From the NCBI RefSeq assembly GCF_000495815.1, contig NZ_AWGE01000001.1, forward strand, positions 558,001 to 622,000: DNA of 64,000 bases, read 5' to 3'. Positions 1 through 7,244 of the stretch are shown here, in pieces. The notes under the pieces were generated by a model that saw only the letters and a program-made list of their open reading frames with translations, did not search any database and had not been told where the DNA came from. This DNA comes from Asticcacaulis sp. AC466. Its GTDB lineage: Bacteria > Pseudomonadota > Alphaproteobacteria > Caulobacterales > Caulobacteraceae. Numbering within the stretch: position 1 is the stretch's first letter; every line of letters begins with the position of its first letter. The translations under genes were made by a program, and so were the position numbers.

Positions 1-1216
1 CGTCGCGCTTGATGCCGCCCATGACGATTGGGGCGCCAAGCTGAAGGCTGAGCTGGGCGATATCGACCGTCTGGACATCGTTTATTTCCTGTCGGTGTCG
101 CCGTCGTTGTTCAAGCCAATCTGCGAGCACATCGAACGCGCGGGCCTCAATAAGGCGCCGAACCGCGTCATTATCGAAAAGCCGATCGGCCGCGACCTGG
201 CGACGTCCAAGATCATCAACGATTCCGTGGCTCACGCCTTCGATGAAGCGCGTACCTTCCGTATCGATCACTATCTCGGTAAGGAAACGGTCCAGAACCT
301 GATTGCCCTGCGCTTCGGCAACATCGTGTTCGAACCGCTGTGGAATGCCCAGTCGATCGACCACATCCAGATCACTATCGCCGAAACGGTCGGCGTTGGC
401 GAACGCCTTGGCTATTACGACGAATACGGCGCCATCCGCGACATGCTGCAAAACCACCTGCTGCAATTGCTGTGCCTGCTGGCCATGGAGCCGCCGGCGG
501 CCCTTTCGTCCGACGCCCTGCGCGATGAAAAGGTCAAGGTGTTGAAATCGCTCAAGCCGATCACCGCCGAAAACGTCCTGACGCATACGGCGCGCGGCCA
601 GTACGGCCCGGGCTTCGCCGATGGTCATCCGGTGGCAGGGTACGAAGCGGAAAAAGGGTCTCCGTCGAATACCGAAACCTTCGTCGCCATCAAGGCGGAA
701 ATTGCCAACTGGCGGTGGGCTGGTACACCGATCTACATGCGTACGGGCAAGTGTCTGCCGTCACGGTCAACCGAGATCGTCGTTCAGTTCAAGCCGCTGC
801 CGCACTCAATCTTCGGCCCCGAAGCGGTGGCGAATCGTCTGCTGATCCGGTTGCAGCCGGATGAAGATATTTCCCTGACCCTGATGAACAAGGCGCCGGG
901 GCTGACGGCCGAAGGCATGCATCTGCAATCGCTCGACCTGTCCCTGTCCTTGGTCAAGGCCTTCGACAGCAATGGCGATAAGCCGCCGCGCCGCCGCATC
1001 GCTTATGAGCGCCTGATCCTCGATGCGCTTAATGGCAACAACGCTCAGTTCGTGCGCCGCGACGAAGTGGAGGCCGCCTGGAACTGGGTAGATGGCATCG
1101 TCAAGGCGTGGACTGACACGCACATGAAGCCGCAAATGTACCCGGCCGGCACCTTCGGACCGGTTAGCGGTTATCGCCTGATCGAACGCGACGAAGGCCG
1201 TACCTGGAATGACTAA
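1..1216 (+). CDS. zwf: Glucose-6-phosphate 1-dehydrogenase (5' end outside window)
   Basis: Oxidises glucose-6-phosphate to 6-phosphogluconolactone with NAD(P)+, the entry step of the cytosolic Entner-Doudoroff route. The frame is open from base 2, so the N-terminal Rossmann part with the nucleotide-binding glycine motif lies outside the window. Visible are the family signature RIDHYLGKETVQN, whose His and Lys bind substrate, and the preceding IIEKPIGRD. About 404 residues are present of a usual 480-490. The stop overlaps the pgl start by 8 bases, which points to translational coupling. It is the first visible gene of a zwf-pgl-edd-glk-eda array; the promoter is not in the window. Identification is secure. 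Confidence 0.97.
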   Translation, partial: VALDAAHDDWGAKLKAELGDIDRLDIVYFLSVSPSLFKPICEHIERAGLNKAPNRVIIEKPIGRDLATSKIINDSVAHAFDEARTFRIDHYLGKETVQNLIALRFGNIVFEPLWNAQSIDHIQITIAETVGVGERLGYYDEYGAIRDMLQNHLLQLLCLLAMEPPAALSSDALRDEKVKVLKSLKPITAENVLTHTARGQYGPGFADGHPVAGYEAEKGSPSNTETFVAIKAEIANWRWAGTPIYMRTGKCLPSRSTEIVVQFKPLPHSIFGPEAVANRLLIRLQPDEDISLTLMNKAPGLTAEGMHLQSLDLSLSLVKAFDSNGDKPPRRRIAYERLILDALNGNNAQFVRRDEVEAAWNWVDGIVKAWTDTHMKPQMYPAGTFGPVSGYRLIERDEGRTWND

Positions 1217-1994
1217 GCTGGCCAATCATGTAACGGAAGACGTGCTGACCTGGTCCGCCCACGGTAAGACGGTCACCGTGCATTGTTTCGCATCGACCGC
1301 CGAGGCTGGCGTGCATATTTCCGGCCTGATCACCGATTCCCTGAGCCATGCCATCGATATGCGCGGTCGGGCGGTATGGATCGGATGCGGCGGCACGACG
1401 CCCCGGCCGATTTATCAGCATCTTATCTATGCCGATCTCGACTGGACACGCATTACTCTGGCCCAGGTTGATGAGCGCTTTGTGCCGACGGATGAAGCGG
1501 CGTCCAATACGCGCATGATGCGTGAGGCGCTGGCGCCCGTGCTGGCGAACAAGGCCCAGACGGGCATGGAATTCCTGACCCTGATCCAGGACATGTCTGA
1601 CGCGCAGATCTGCGCTGAAAAGGCGGAAAAGACCCTGCGCGATCTGAACGACGGCGCGGCACCGCATTTCGATTTTGCCCTGATGGGGATGGGGCCGGAT
1701 TCGCATTACGCATCGATCTTCCCCAATAATCCGGTCAATGCCGAGGTTTATAGCACTGAGCGGTTAGTTCTGCCGGTCGCGCCGCACGTCGATGGCTCGG
1801 AGCCGCAACTGCCGCGTATTACCCTGAGCGTGCCGGCTATCAACAATTCACGCCGCATCGTCTTCTACATTACCGGCCAGACCAAGCTGGATGTGTTGCG
1901 GACGGCGTCGCAAAATACCGACCCGTACGCATCGCCGATCGGCGCGTTCATCGCGCAATGTCCGGTCGATATCGATTTTGTGTGGGCGGCTTGA
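1209..1994 (+). CDS. pgl: 6-phosphogluconolactonase
   Basis: Hydrolyses 6-phosphogluconolactone to 6-phosphogluconate, the second ED step. The 261-residue protein has the glucosamine-6-phosphate isomerase/lactonase fold: WIGCGGTTPRPIYQHL near residue 60 and DERFVPTDEAASNTRMM near residue 90 match the conserved sugar-phosphate loops, and FALMGMGPDSHYASIFP is the family motif. The ATG overlaps the last 8 bases of zwf, and edd follows after 10 bases, so the three are almost certainly one transcript. Function follows from both the motifs and the position between zwf and edd. Confidence 0.95.
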   Translation: MTKLANHVTEDVLTWSAHGKTVTVHCFASTAEAGVHISGLITDSLSHAIDMRGRAVWIGCGGTTPRPIYQHLIYADLDWTRITLAQVDERFVPTDEAASNTRMMREALAPVLANKAQTGMEFLTLIQDMSDAQICAEKAEKTLRDLNDGAAPHFDFALMGMGPDSHYASIFPNNPVNAEVYSTERLVLPVAPHVDGSEPQLPRITLSVPAINNSRRIVFYITGQTKLDVLRTASQNTDPYASPIGAFIAQCPVDIDFVWAA

Positions 1995-2004
1995 GGACCT
2001 AGTT

Positions 2005-3834
2005 ATGACCACCGTGAAACCCGTTGCCCTGCATCCCGTAATTGCCGAAGTCACCGAACGCATAATCGAGCGTTCCAAGGATTTGCGGGCCGACTTCATG
2101 GCGCGCGCCGATCGTTTCAAGGCGGATGAGCCGCGCCGCAAAAAGCTGAGCTGCGCCAACTATGCCCACGTCGTCGCGGCTTCGACGCCCGATGAAAAAT
2201 TGCAGGCTGCGCTTGATGCCGTGCCCAATATCGGCATCGTCACGGCCTATAATGACATGTTGTCGGCGCACCAGCCCTATCATGACTATCCGGAAAAGAT
2301 TCGCACCATGGCCCGCAAGTTCGGCGCCACCAGCCAGGTCGCCGGCGGGGTGCCCGCCATGTGCGATGGCGTGACGCAAGGCCGCCCGGGTATGGAGTTG
2401 TCGCTATTCTCACGCGATGTCATTGCCATGGGCACGGCAATCGCGCTCAGCCATGACGCCTTCGACGCGGGTCTGATGCTGGGTATCTGCGACAAGATCG
2501 TGCCGGGCCTGGTCATGGGTGCCTTGTCGTTCGCCCACCTGCCGATCATCTTCGTGCCGTCGGGCCCGATGGGGTCGGGCTTGCCCAATCCGGAAAAAGC
2601 CAAGGTTCGGACCCAATACGCCCTGGGTCAGGTTGGTCGCGACGCACTTCTGGCCGCTGAAATGGCATCGTATCATTCGGCGGGCACCTGCACCTTCTAC
2701 GGCACGGCCAATTCCAACCAGATGCTGATGGAAATGATGGGGCTGCATGTTCCAGGCGCCGCCTTTGTCCATCCGGGCACGCCGTTGCGCGACGCCCTGA
2801 CCCAGGCTGCCGTCGAACGCGCCGCCAAGACGGCTGAAAATTCGAAAAATCCATCGCGTCTGGCGGATGTCATCGATGCCCGCGCCATCGTCAACGGTGT
2901 TGTTGGTTTGATGGCGACAGGTGGGTCGACCAATCATGCCCTGCACCTGCCAGCCATGGCGCGCGCCGCCGGCGTCATTCTGACGTGGCAAGACATGGAC
3001 CAGATTTCGTCCGTCGTGCCGTTGCTGGCGCGTGTCTATCCCAATGGATCGGCCGACGTGAACCATTTCCATGCCGCAGGCGGGATGGCGTTCGTGATCA
3101 AGGAACTGCTCAATGCCGGCCTTATGCATGCCGACGTCCAAACCATCTGGGGCCAGGGTATGGCTGACTATGCCAAGGAACCGATTCTTGACGGCAATAC
3201 CGTGATTTGGCGCGAAGCGCCGGATGCCAGTCTCGACGAAAACATCTTGCGACCGGTTTCGAACCCCTTCTCTCCGGAGGGGGGCTTGCGCGAAATCAAG
3301 GGCAATCTCGGGGTTGCTGTCGCCAAGGTATCGGCGGTCAAGGCGGAGCATCAGGTGGTCGAAGCGCCGTGTGTGGTATTCGACGATCAGGATGATTTCC
3401 TGGCCGCCTTCAAGGCCAAGCAACTCCCCGAAGGCGATTTCATTTGCGTTGTCCGTTTCCAGGGACCAAAAGCCAACGGGATGCCGGAACTGCATTCGCT
3501 GACGCCGTCCTTGTCGTCTATCCTCGATGCCGGGCGCAAGGTCGCGCTGGTATCGGATGGACGCATGTCGGGCGCGTCGGGCAAGGTGCCCGCGGTCATT
3601 CACCTGACGCCGGAAGCGGTTGACGGCGGCCCGATCGCGAAACTCAAGACCGGCGATCTGCTGCGCGTGGATTGCCAAAAAGGGACTATAGACTTTCTCG
3701 GACATGCCACCGAGTTTTCACAAAGAACAGATGCGGATCGGCCAAAAGAAGCCGACGGCATGGGACGGGAACTTTTTGCGCACATGCGTCGGGCGGTAGG
3801 ACCCGCCGACCAAGGTGGCGCAGTTTTTTGGTAG
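2005..3834 (+). CDS. edd: Phosphogluconate dehydratase
   Basis: Dehydrates 6-phosphogluconate to 2-keto-3-deoxy-6-phosphogluconate (KDPG), the committing ED step, using an Fe-S cluster as in the IlvD/EDD family. The 609-residue length is normal for Edd. Visible family blocks include [32 protein letters not shown] and [17 protein letters not shown]; the cysteines in the first two blocks are the expected cluster ligands. The frame is open further upstream into pgl, but the ATG at 2005 follows a GAGG Shine-Dalgarno sequence and gives a normal N-terminus. Part of the zwf-pgl-edd-glk operon. Confidence 0.97.
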   Translation: MTTVKPVALHPVIAEVTERIIERSKDLRADFMARADRFKADEPRRKKLSCANYAHVVAASTPDEKLQAALDAVPNIGIVTAYNDMLSAHQPYHDYPEKIRTMARKFGATSQVAGGVPAMCDGVTQGRPGMELSLFSRDVIAMGTAIALSHDAFDAGLMLGICDKIVPGLVMGALSFAHLPIIFVPSGPMGSGLPNPEKAKVRTQYALGQVGRDALLAAEMASYHSAGTCTFYGTANSNQMLMEMMGLHVPGAAFVHPGTPLRDALTQAAVERAAKTAENSKNPSRLADVIDARAIVNGVVGLMATGGSTNHALHLPAMARAAGVILTWQDMDQISSVVPLLARVYPNGSADVNHFHAAGGMAFVIKELLNAGLMHADVQTIWGQGMADYAKEPILDGNTVIWREAPDASLDENILRPVSNPFSPEGGLREIKGNLGVAVAKVSAVKAEHQVVEAPCVVFDDQDDFLAAFKAKQLPEGDFICVVRFQGPKANGMPELHSLTPSLSSILDAGRKVALVSDGRMSGASGKVPAVIHLTPEAVDGGPIAKLKTGDLLRVDCQKGTIDFLGHATEFSQRTDADRPKEADGMGRELFAHMRRAVGPADQGGAVFW

Positions 3835-3838
3835 ACAT

Positions 3839-4849
3839 ATGACAGCGCATTTCGACAGCTCAGCGATCGCTTCCGGCCGTACCCTGCGGGGCTTGGTCGG
3901 CGATATCGGGGGCACCAACGCCCGTTTCGCCATCGCGGAACGCACCAATGGCAAGACCAAGCTTTCCAGCTTTAAATCGCTGGAAACGGCGGACCATAAG
4001 GACGTCTACGACGCCCTGACCGATTATTTTCGCCAGATCGGCGGCAAGCCGGAACTGGACTATACGGTGGTGGCCGTGGCGGGACCGGTCAAGAACGGAC
4101 GCATCAAGTTCACCAATCTCGACTGGGAAGTCGAGGAGGGGCTTCTGGCGCGCCATGTCGGCGCCAAGACGGCGCGTCTGATCAACGACTATGCCGCCCT
4201 GGCGTTCGCTTTGCCGCATCTGGAAGATGCCGACACCAAGACCATTGGTACAGTCACCAAGGGGTTTGGCGATGTTCACGCCGTCATGGGTGCTGGCACT
4301 GGCTTCGGGGCATCGGTCCTGGTGGGGGGCGAATTCGGGCCCTACTGCCTGTCGACCGAAAGCGGCCATATCTCGTTCGCGCCGGTTAATGACTATGAGT
4401 CGGAAATCCTGCGTTTCCTGCGCAAGAAGCATGGCCGGGTTACCGTCGAAATGCTGCTGTCCGGTCCCGGTCTGGTCAATCTTTATCAGGCGATTTCTTC
4501 CATTCGCGGCGAACCGGCGCATGAATTGACGCCGGCCCAGATTACGCATCTCGATGGCGATGACGCCACGGGGTCACGCTACACCGTCGAAGCTTTTCTC
4601 GACATCATGGCCTCGGTGTGCGGCGATCTGGCGTTGGCGCACGGCGCTGTGTCTGGCATGTTTATCGCCGGGGGCATCGCCCCGCGTCTGATCAAGCACA
4701 TCGACGAATTGCGCTTCCGCGCCCGCATGGAAGCCAAGGCGCCGCTGGCCGGATTGGTGGCGTCCATTCCGTCGCATATCATCATTCATCCCTACGCCGC
4801 ATTGCTGGGTTCAGCCAATGCGCTGACCGACGTGCAGATTACCGCCTAG
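3839..4849 (+). CDS. glk: Glucokinase (ROK-unrelated Glk family)
   Basis: Phosphorylates intracellular glucose with ATP to feed zwf. The N-terminal LVGDIGGTNARFA phosphate-binding loop, the internal GAGTGFGAS block and the C-terminal FIAGGIAPR are typical of the bacterial hexokinase-like Glk family. I chose the ATG at 3839, four bases after the edd stop, giving 336 residues. An in-frame GTG at 3815 inside edd would add eight residues and cannot be excluded, since neither start has a strong ribosome-binding site. Same operon as edd. Confidence 0.94.
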   Translation: MTAHFDSSAIASGRTLRGLVGDIGGTNARFAIAERTNGKTKLSSFKSLETADHKDVYDALTDYFRQIGGKPELDYTVVAVAGPVKNGRIKFTNLDWEVEEGLLARHVGAKTARLINDYAALAFALPHLEDADTKTIGTVTKGFGDVHAVMGAGTGFGASVLVGGEFGPYCLSTESGHISFAPVNDYESEILRFLRKKHGRVTVEMLLSGPGLVNLYQAISSIRGEPAHELTPAQITHLDGDDATGSRYTVEAFLDIMASVCGDLALAHGAVSGMFIAGGIAPRLIKHIDELRFRARMEAKAPLAGLVASIPSHIIIHPYAALLGSANALTDVQITA

Positions 4850-4924
4850 CCGGACACTGCCTGTCGTGCGAGCCAAGCGCATGCGCGCCGGAAGACCATA
4901 ACGAATTAGACCAAGGAAACGACC

Positions 4925-5557
4925 ATGTCCACGCATCCCGATATCCCGAAGTTCATGACCATGGGCCCTGTGCTGCCGGTCATGGTCATTCCGTCGCTCG
5001 ACCAGGCCCTGCCGCTGGCTGACGCCTTGATCGCCGGTGGTATCAATGTGCTGGAAATCACGCTGCGCACCGATTGCGCACTGGATGCCATCAAGCTGAT
5101 CGCCAAGGAACGGCCCGATGCTGTGGTGGGCGCCGGCACGGTCCTGACCCCAAAGGATGCCGAAAAGGCCGCCAAGGCGGGCGCCAAGTTCCTTGTTTCG
5201 CCTGGTCTGACCAAAACGCTCGCGCATCAGGACGCTTTGCCGTTGTTACCGGGCGTGGCAACCTCCTCCGAAGTCATGAAGGCCCTGGAATGGGGCTTCA
5301 CGCACCTGAAGTTTTTCCCGGCCGTGCCGGCGGGCGGCGTGCCATACCTTAAGGGAATTGGCGGTCCCTTGCCCCAGGCACAATTCTGCCCGACCGGCGG
5401 CATCGACGCAAAAAATGCCGCAGACTTCCTGGCGCTCGACAATGTCCTGTGCTGCGGCGGTTCGTGGGTGGCGCCGGCCAAGGCGATGAACGACGGAAAT
5501 TGGGCTGAAATCACCCGCCTGGCGGCCGAAGCGGTGGCGACCTTCAGCAAAAAGTAA
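4925..5557 (+). CDS. eda: KDPG aldolase (2-dehydro-3-deoxyphosphogluconate aldolase)
   Basis: Splits KDPG into pyruvate and glyceraldehyde-3-phosphate, ending the ED pathway. The 210-residue class I aldolase has VLEITLRT with the general-base Glu44, VGAGTVL, and HLKFFPA with the Schiff-base Lys129. The start ATG follows an AAGGAAAC ribosome-binding site, 75 bases after glk. It completes a full set of ED enzymes in one array and is likely co-transcribed with glk, as no terminator is visible between them. Confidence 0.96.
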   Translation: MSTHPDIPKFMTMGPVLPVMVIPSLDQALPLADALIAGGINVLEITLRTDCALDAIKLIAKERPDAVVGAGTVLTPKDAEKAAKAGAKFLVSPGLTKTLAHQDALPLLPGVATSSEVMKALEWGFTHLKFFPAVPAGGVPYLKGIGGPLPQAQFCPTGGIDAKNAADFLALDNVLCCGGSWVAPAKAMNDGNWAEITRLAAEAVATFSKK

Positions 5558-5586
5558 CGCGCTGAAAAGACTTGTCTCTTTGCAAT

Positions 5587-5613
5587 TGACAAAGCAGTCA
5601 TTGCGAACGCAAT
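5587..5613. promoter_or_regulatory. Overlapping inverted repeats before the LacI-family gene
   Basis: Bases 5600-5613 read ATTGCGAACGCAAT, two perfect 6-base inverted arms around AA. The preceding 5587-5600 (TGACAAAGCAGTCA) has TGAC/GTCA ends. They lie 38-64 bases before the regulator start, where an autoregulatory operator would be expected. Neither matches the TGRYARCGCTRTCA sites found downstream closely, so assignment to a specific protein is uncertain. Confidence 0.35.
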
Positions 5614-5650
5614 TAGATGAGACCAATTTCATGCAAGGGTTGTCATCGGG

Positions 5651-6727
5651 GTGACGCAAATCAAGGTTTCGGCCGATCGCGTAAAAGAGCTGGGGGGCGG
5701 CAACGCCGTCTCCACCATCAACGATGTTGCGCGCCTGGCGGGCGTATCGATAAAGACCGTCTCACGCGTCATGAACAATGAGCCGAACGTGCGCGAGGAG
5801 ACCCGCACCAAGGTCAAGGATGCGGCCAACCTCTTGCATTATCGGCCCAATCTGCTGGCGCGCTCCCTGGCGGGGGCACGCAGCTTCCTCATCGGTCTGC
5901 TCTACGACAATCCATCGTCCAGCTATGTGATCGACCTGCAAAGCGGCGTCATCGCTCGATGCCGTGAAAGCGGGTATCACGTGCTCAGCGAACCTCAGGA
6001 TAGTCTGGCACCCGATCTGGGCCGCGCGATCGCATCGCTTCTGGCCACAATTCGTCTCGACGGCGTGATCCTGACGCCGCCGCTGTGCGATATGGCGATG
6101 GTTCTGGAAGCTGTCGAAGCGGCCGGCGTGCCCTATGTTCGCGTCTCGCCCTATGCCTATCCCGGGCGCTCGGCTCAGGTCGAGATGGATGACAGCCTGG
6201 CCGCGTACAAGATGACTCAGCATCTGCTCAGTCTGGGGCATCGCGATATCGGGTTCGTGCGCGGTCACCCGGAGCATGGATCGTCGCATCGCCGTTATGA
6301 CGGTTTCCTACAGGCGATGAGCGAGGCGGGTCTTACGCCGCGCCCGGACTGGATCAAGCAGGGGTTCAACAGCTTTGCCTCCGGCGTCGACGCTGCCAAG
6401 GCCTTGTTCGAGACGCCGACCGATTTGCCCACGGCCCTGTTCGCCTCCAACGATGAAATGGCGTTCGGTATAATGGCCTACGCCCAGCAGGTAGGGATCA
6501 AAATCCCCGATCAGGTGTCGGTTGTCGGTTTCGACGATACGCCCGGTTCGACGGTTATCTGGCCGCACCTGACCACGATCCGCCAGCCGGTCGTTGACCT
6601 GGCCTATGCTGCAGCGGATATTCTTCTGTCCCGCGCCAATGGTGATGACGATGCGCCGGTCCTGACCCGTGTCAGCCGCCTGTTGCCGTTCGAACTGGTT
6701 CAGCGCGACTCCGCCAAACCAATCTGA
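5651..6727 (+). CDS. LacI-family transcriptional regulator (ED/GH3 neighbourhood)
   Basis: DNA-binding repressor or activator of 358 residues. Residues 22-43 (TINDVARLAGVSIKTVSRVMNN) form the LacI helix-turn-helix and hinge; the rest is a periplasmic-binding-protein-like effector domain with the C-terminal VVGFDDTPGS and TTIRQP blocks. GTG at 5651 is the first possible start in the frame and leaves about 20 residues before the helix-turn-helix. It sits between the ED operon and the GH3 glucosidase gene. LacI-type palindromes before the GH3 gene (6974-6987 and 7085-7098) make it the natural candidate to bind there. The effector is unknown, probably a sugar or an ED intermediate. Confidence 0.9.
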   Translation: MTQIKVSADRVKELGGGNAVSTINDVARLAGVSIKTVSRVMNNEPNVREETRTKVKDAANLLHYRPNLLARSLAGARSFLIGLLYDNPSSSYVIDLQSGVIARCRESGYHVLSEPQDSLAPDLGRAIASLLATIRLDGVILTPPLCDMAMVLEAVEAAGVPYVRVSPYAYPGRSAQVEMDDSLAAYKMTQHLLSLGHRDIGFVRGHPEHGSSHRRYDGFLQAMSEAGLTPRPDWIKQGFNSFASGVDAAKALFETPTDLPTALFASNDEMAFGIMAYAQQVGIKIPDQVSVVGFDDTPGSTVIWPHLTTIRQPVVDLAYAAADILLSRANGDDDAPVLTRVSRLLPFELVQRDSAKPI

Positions 6728-6744
6728 TTTTTCAAAAAGCGGGC

Positions 6745-6779
6745 AAAAAAAACCCGACGGTGCACGAAGCGCCGTCGGG
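6745..6779 (-). terminator. Minus-strand intrinsic terminator
   Basis: Arms 6753-6760 (CCCGACGG) and 6772-6779 (CCGTCGGG) form a perfect GC-rich 8-bp stem. On the minus strand it is followed by eight T residues (6752-6745), a classical Rho-independent terminator. There is no minus-strand protein gene upstream of it. On the plus strand no T run follows, so it is not an obvious terminator for the LacI gene. See the small-RNA finding. Confidence 0.75.
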
Positions 6780-6966
6780 ATATAAGGCCAGTGCCTTCCA
6801 AATAATGCCACATTTAAGAAGGCGCTTTAAAACCACGACAGCGAACCGGCTATGAAAAAGGGAAAGAAGCCGACACACCAATGGTTTTAAACACGAAACC
6901 CGACCGCCGAATCCATGGAAAATCCACAGACGCGACACACCGGGAAAACAGGGTGAGGTAGTGATA
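6745..6966 (-). ncRNA. Candidate minus-strand small RNA
   Basis: A minus-strand -35 TTGACA (6989-6984) and a -10-like TATCAC lie about 16 bases apart and point towards the strong terminator at 6779-6745, leaving a transcript of roughly 200 nt without a convincing reading frame. The -35 overlaps the LacI-type operator 6974-6987. This is inference from promoter, operator and terminator geometry only; no RNA family is recognised. Confidence 0.35.
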
Positions 6967-6973
6967 CCAAATC

Positions 6974-6987
6974 TGACAACGCTGTCA
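6974..6987. promoter_or_regulatory. LacI-type operator 1 (TGACAACGCTGTCA)
   Basis: A 14-base near-palindrome centred on CG, the usual form of LacI/GalR operators. It differs from its own reverse complement only at the two R/Y positions beside the central CG. It lies 271 bases before the GH3 start and overlaps a minus-strand -35 hexamer. It shares CGCTGTCA with operator 2 and CGCT-TCA with the site before gap. Confidence 0.6.
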
Positions 6988-7073
6988 AATAAATAATAAA
7001 AGCAAATGTGTTTTTGACGCGGTGCAGCATAAATCCGTTAGCCTATATCGCTTCGACATATGGGTTTCATGGC

Positions 7074-7102
7074 TTGACGCTGGCTGATAGCGCTGTCATT
7101 AA
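7074..7102 (+). promoter_or_regulatory. Candidate GH3 promoter with operator 2 in its spacer
   Basis: TTGACG (7074-7079) and CATTAA (7097-7102) are 17 bases apart. The LacI-type palindrome TGATAGCGCTGTCA occupies 7085-7098, inside the spacer, which is a repression geometry. The -10 is weak (3 of 6 to TATAAT), so the promoter itself is less sure than the operator. Confidence 0.45.
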
Positions 7103-7244
7103 ATTCTCGTCAGGCCCCATTCATCGTCACATGAAAACTACAGAGGGCCAGATCGTTAGCGTGTCAGGTGCGGTGCCTTTTTATCGCATCATCGCCATGT
7201 TAATGATCATAGAAAAACGTTGTGGAAGAACACCAAGGAGCATC

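Larger units (their letters stand above)
6728..7244. other. Long regulatory intergenic region before the GH3 gene
   Basis: These 517 bases hold no convincing protein gene. They contain the minus-strand terminator at 6745-6779, two LacI-type operators and candidate divergent promoters. The open frame that continues upstream of the GH3 start into this region lacks ribosome-binding sites and is not treated as coding. Confidence 0.6.

Noticed and set aside
2410-3705. Long minus-strand frame opposite edd
   Set aside because: Shadow of edd with no recognisable motifs and no ribosome-binding site.
7008-7244. N-terminal extension of the GH3 gene
   Set aside because: The region holds operators and promoters, and a perfect AAGGAG precedes the ATG at 7245, which opens the signal peptide.
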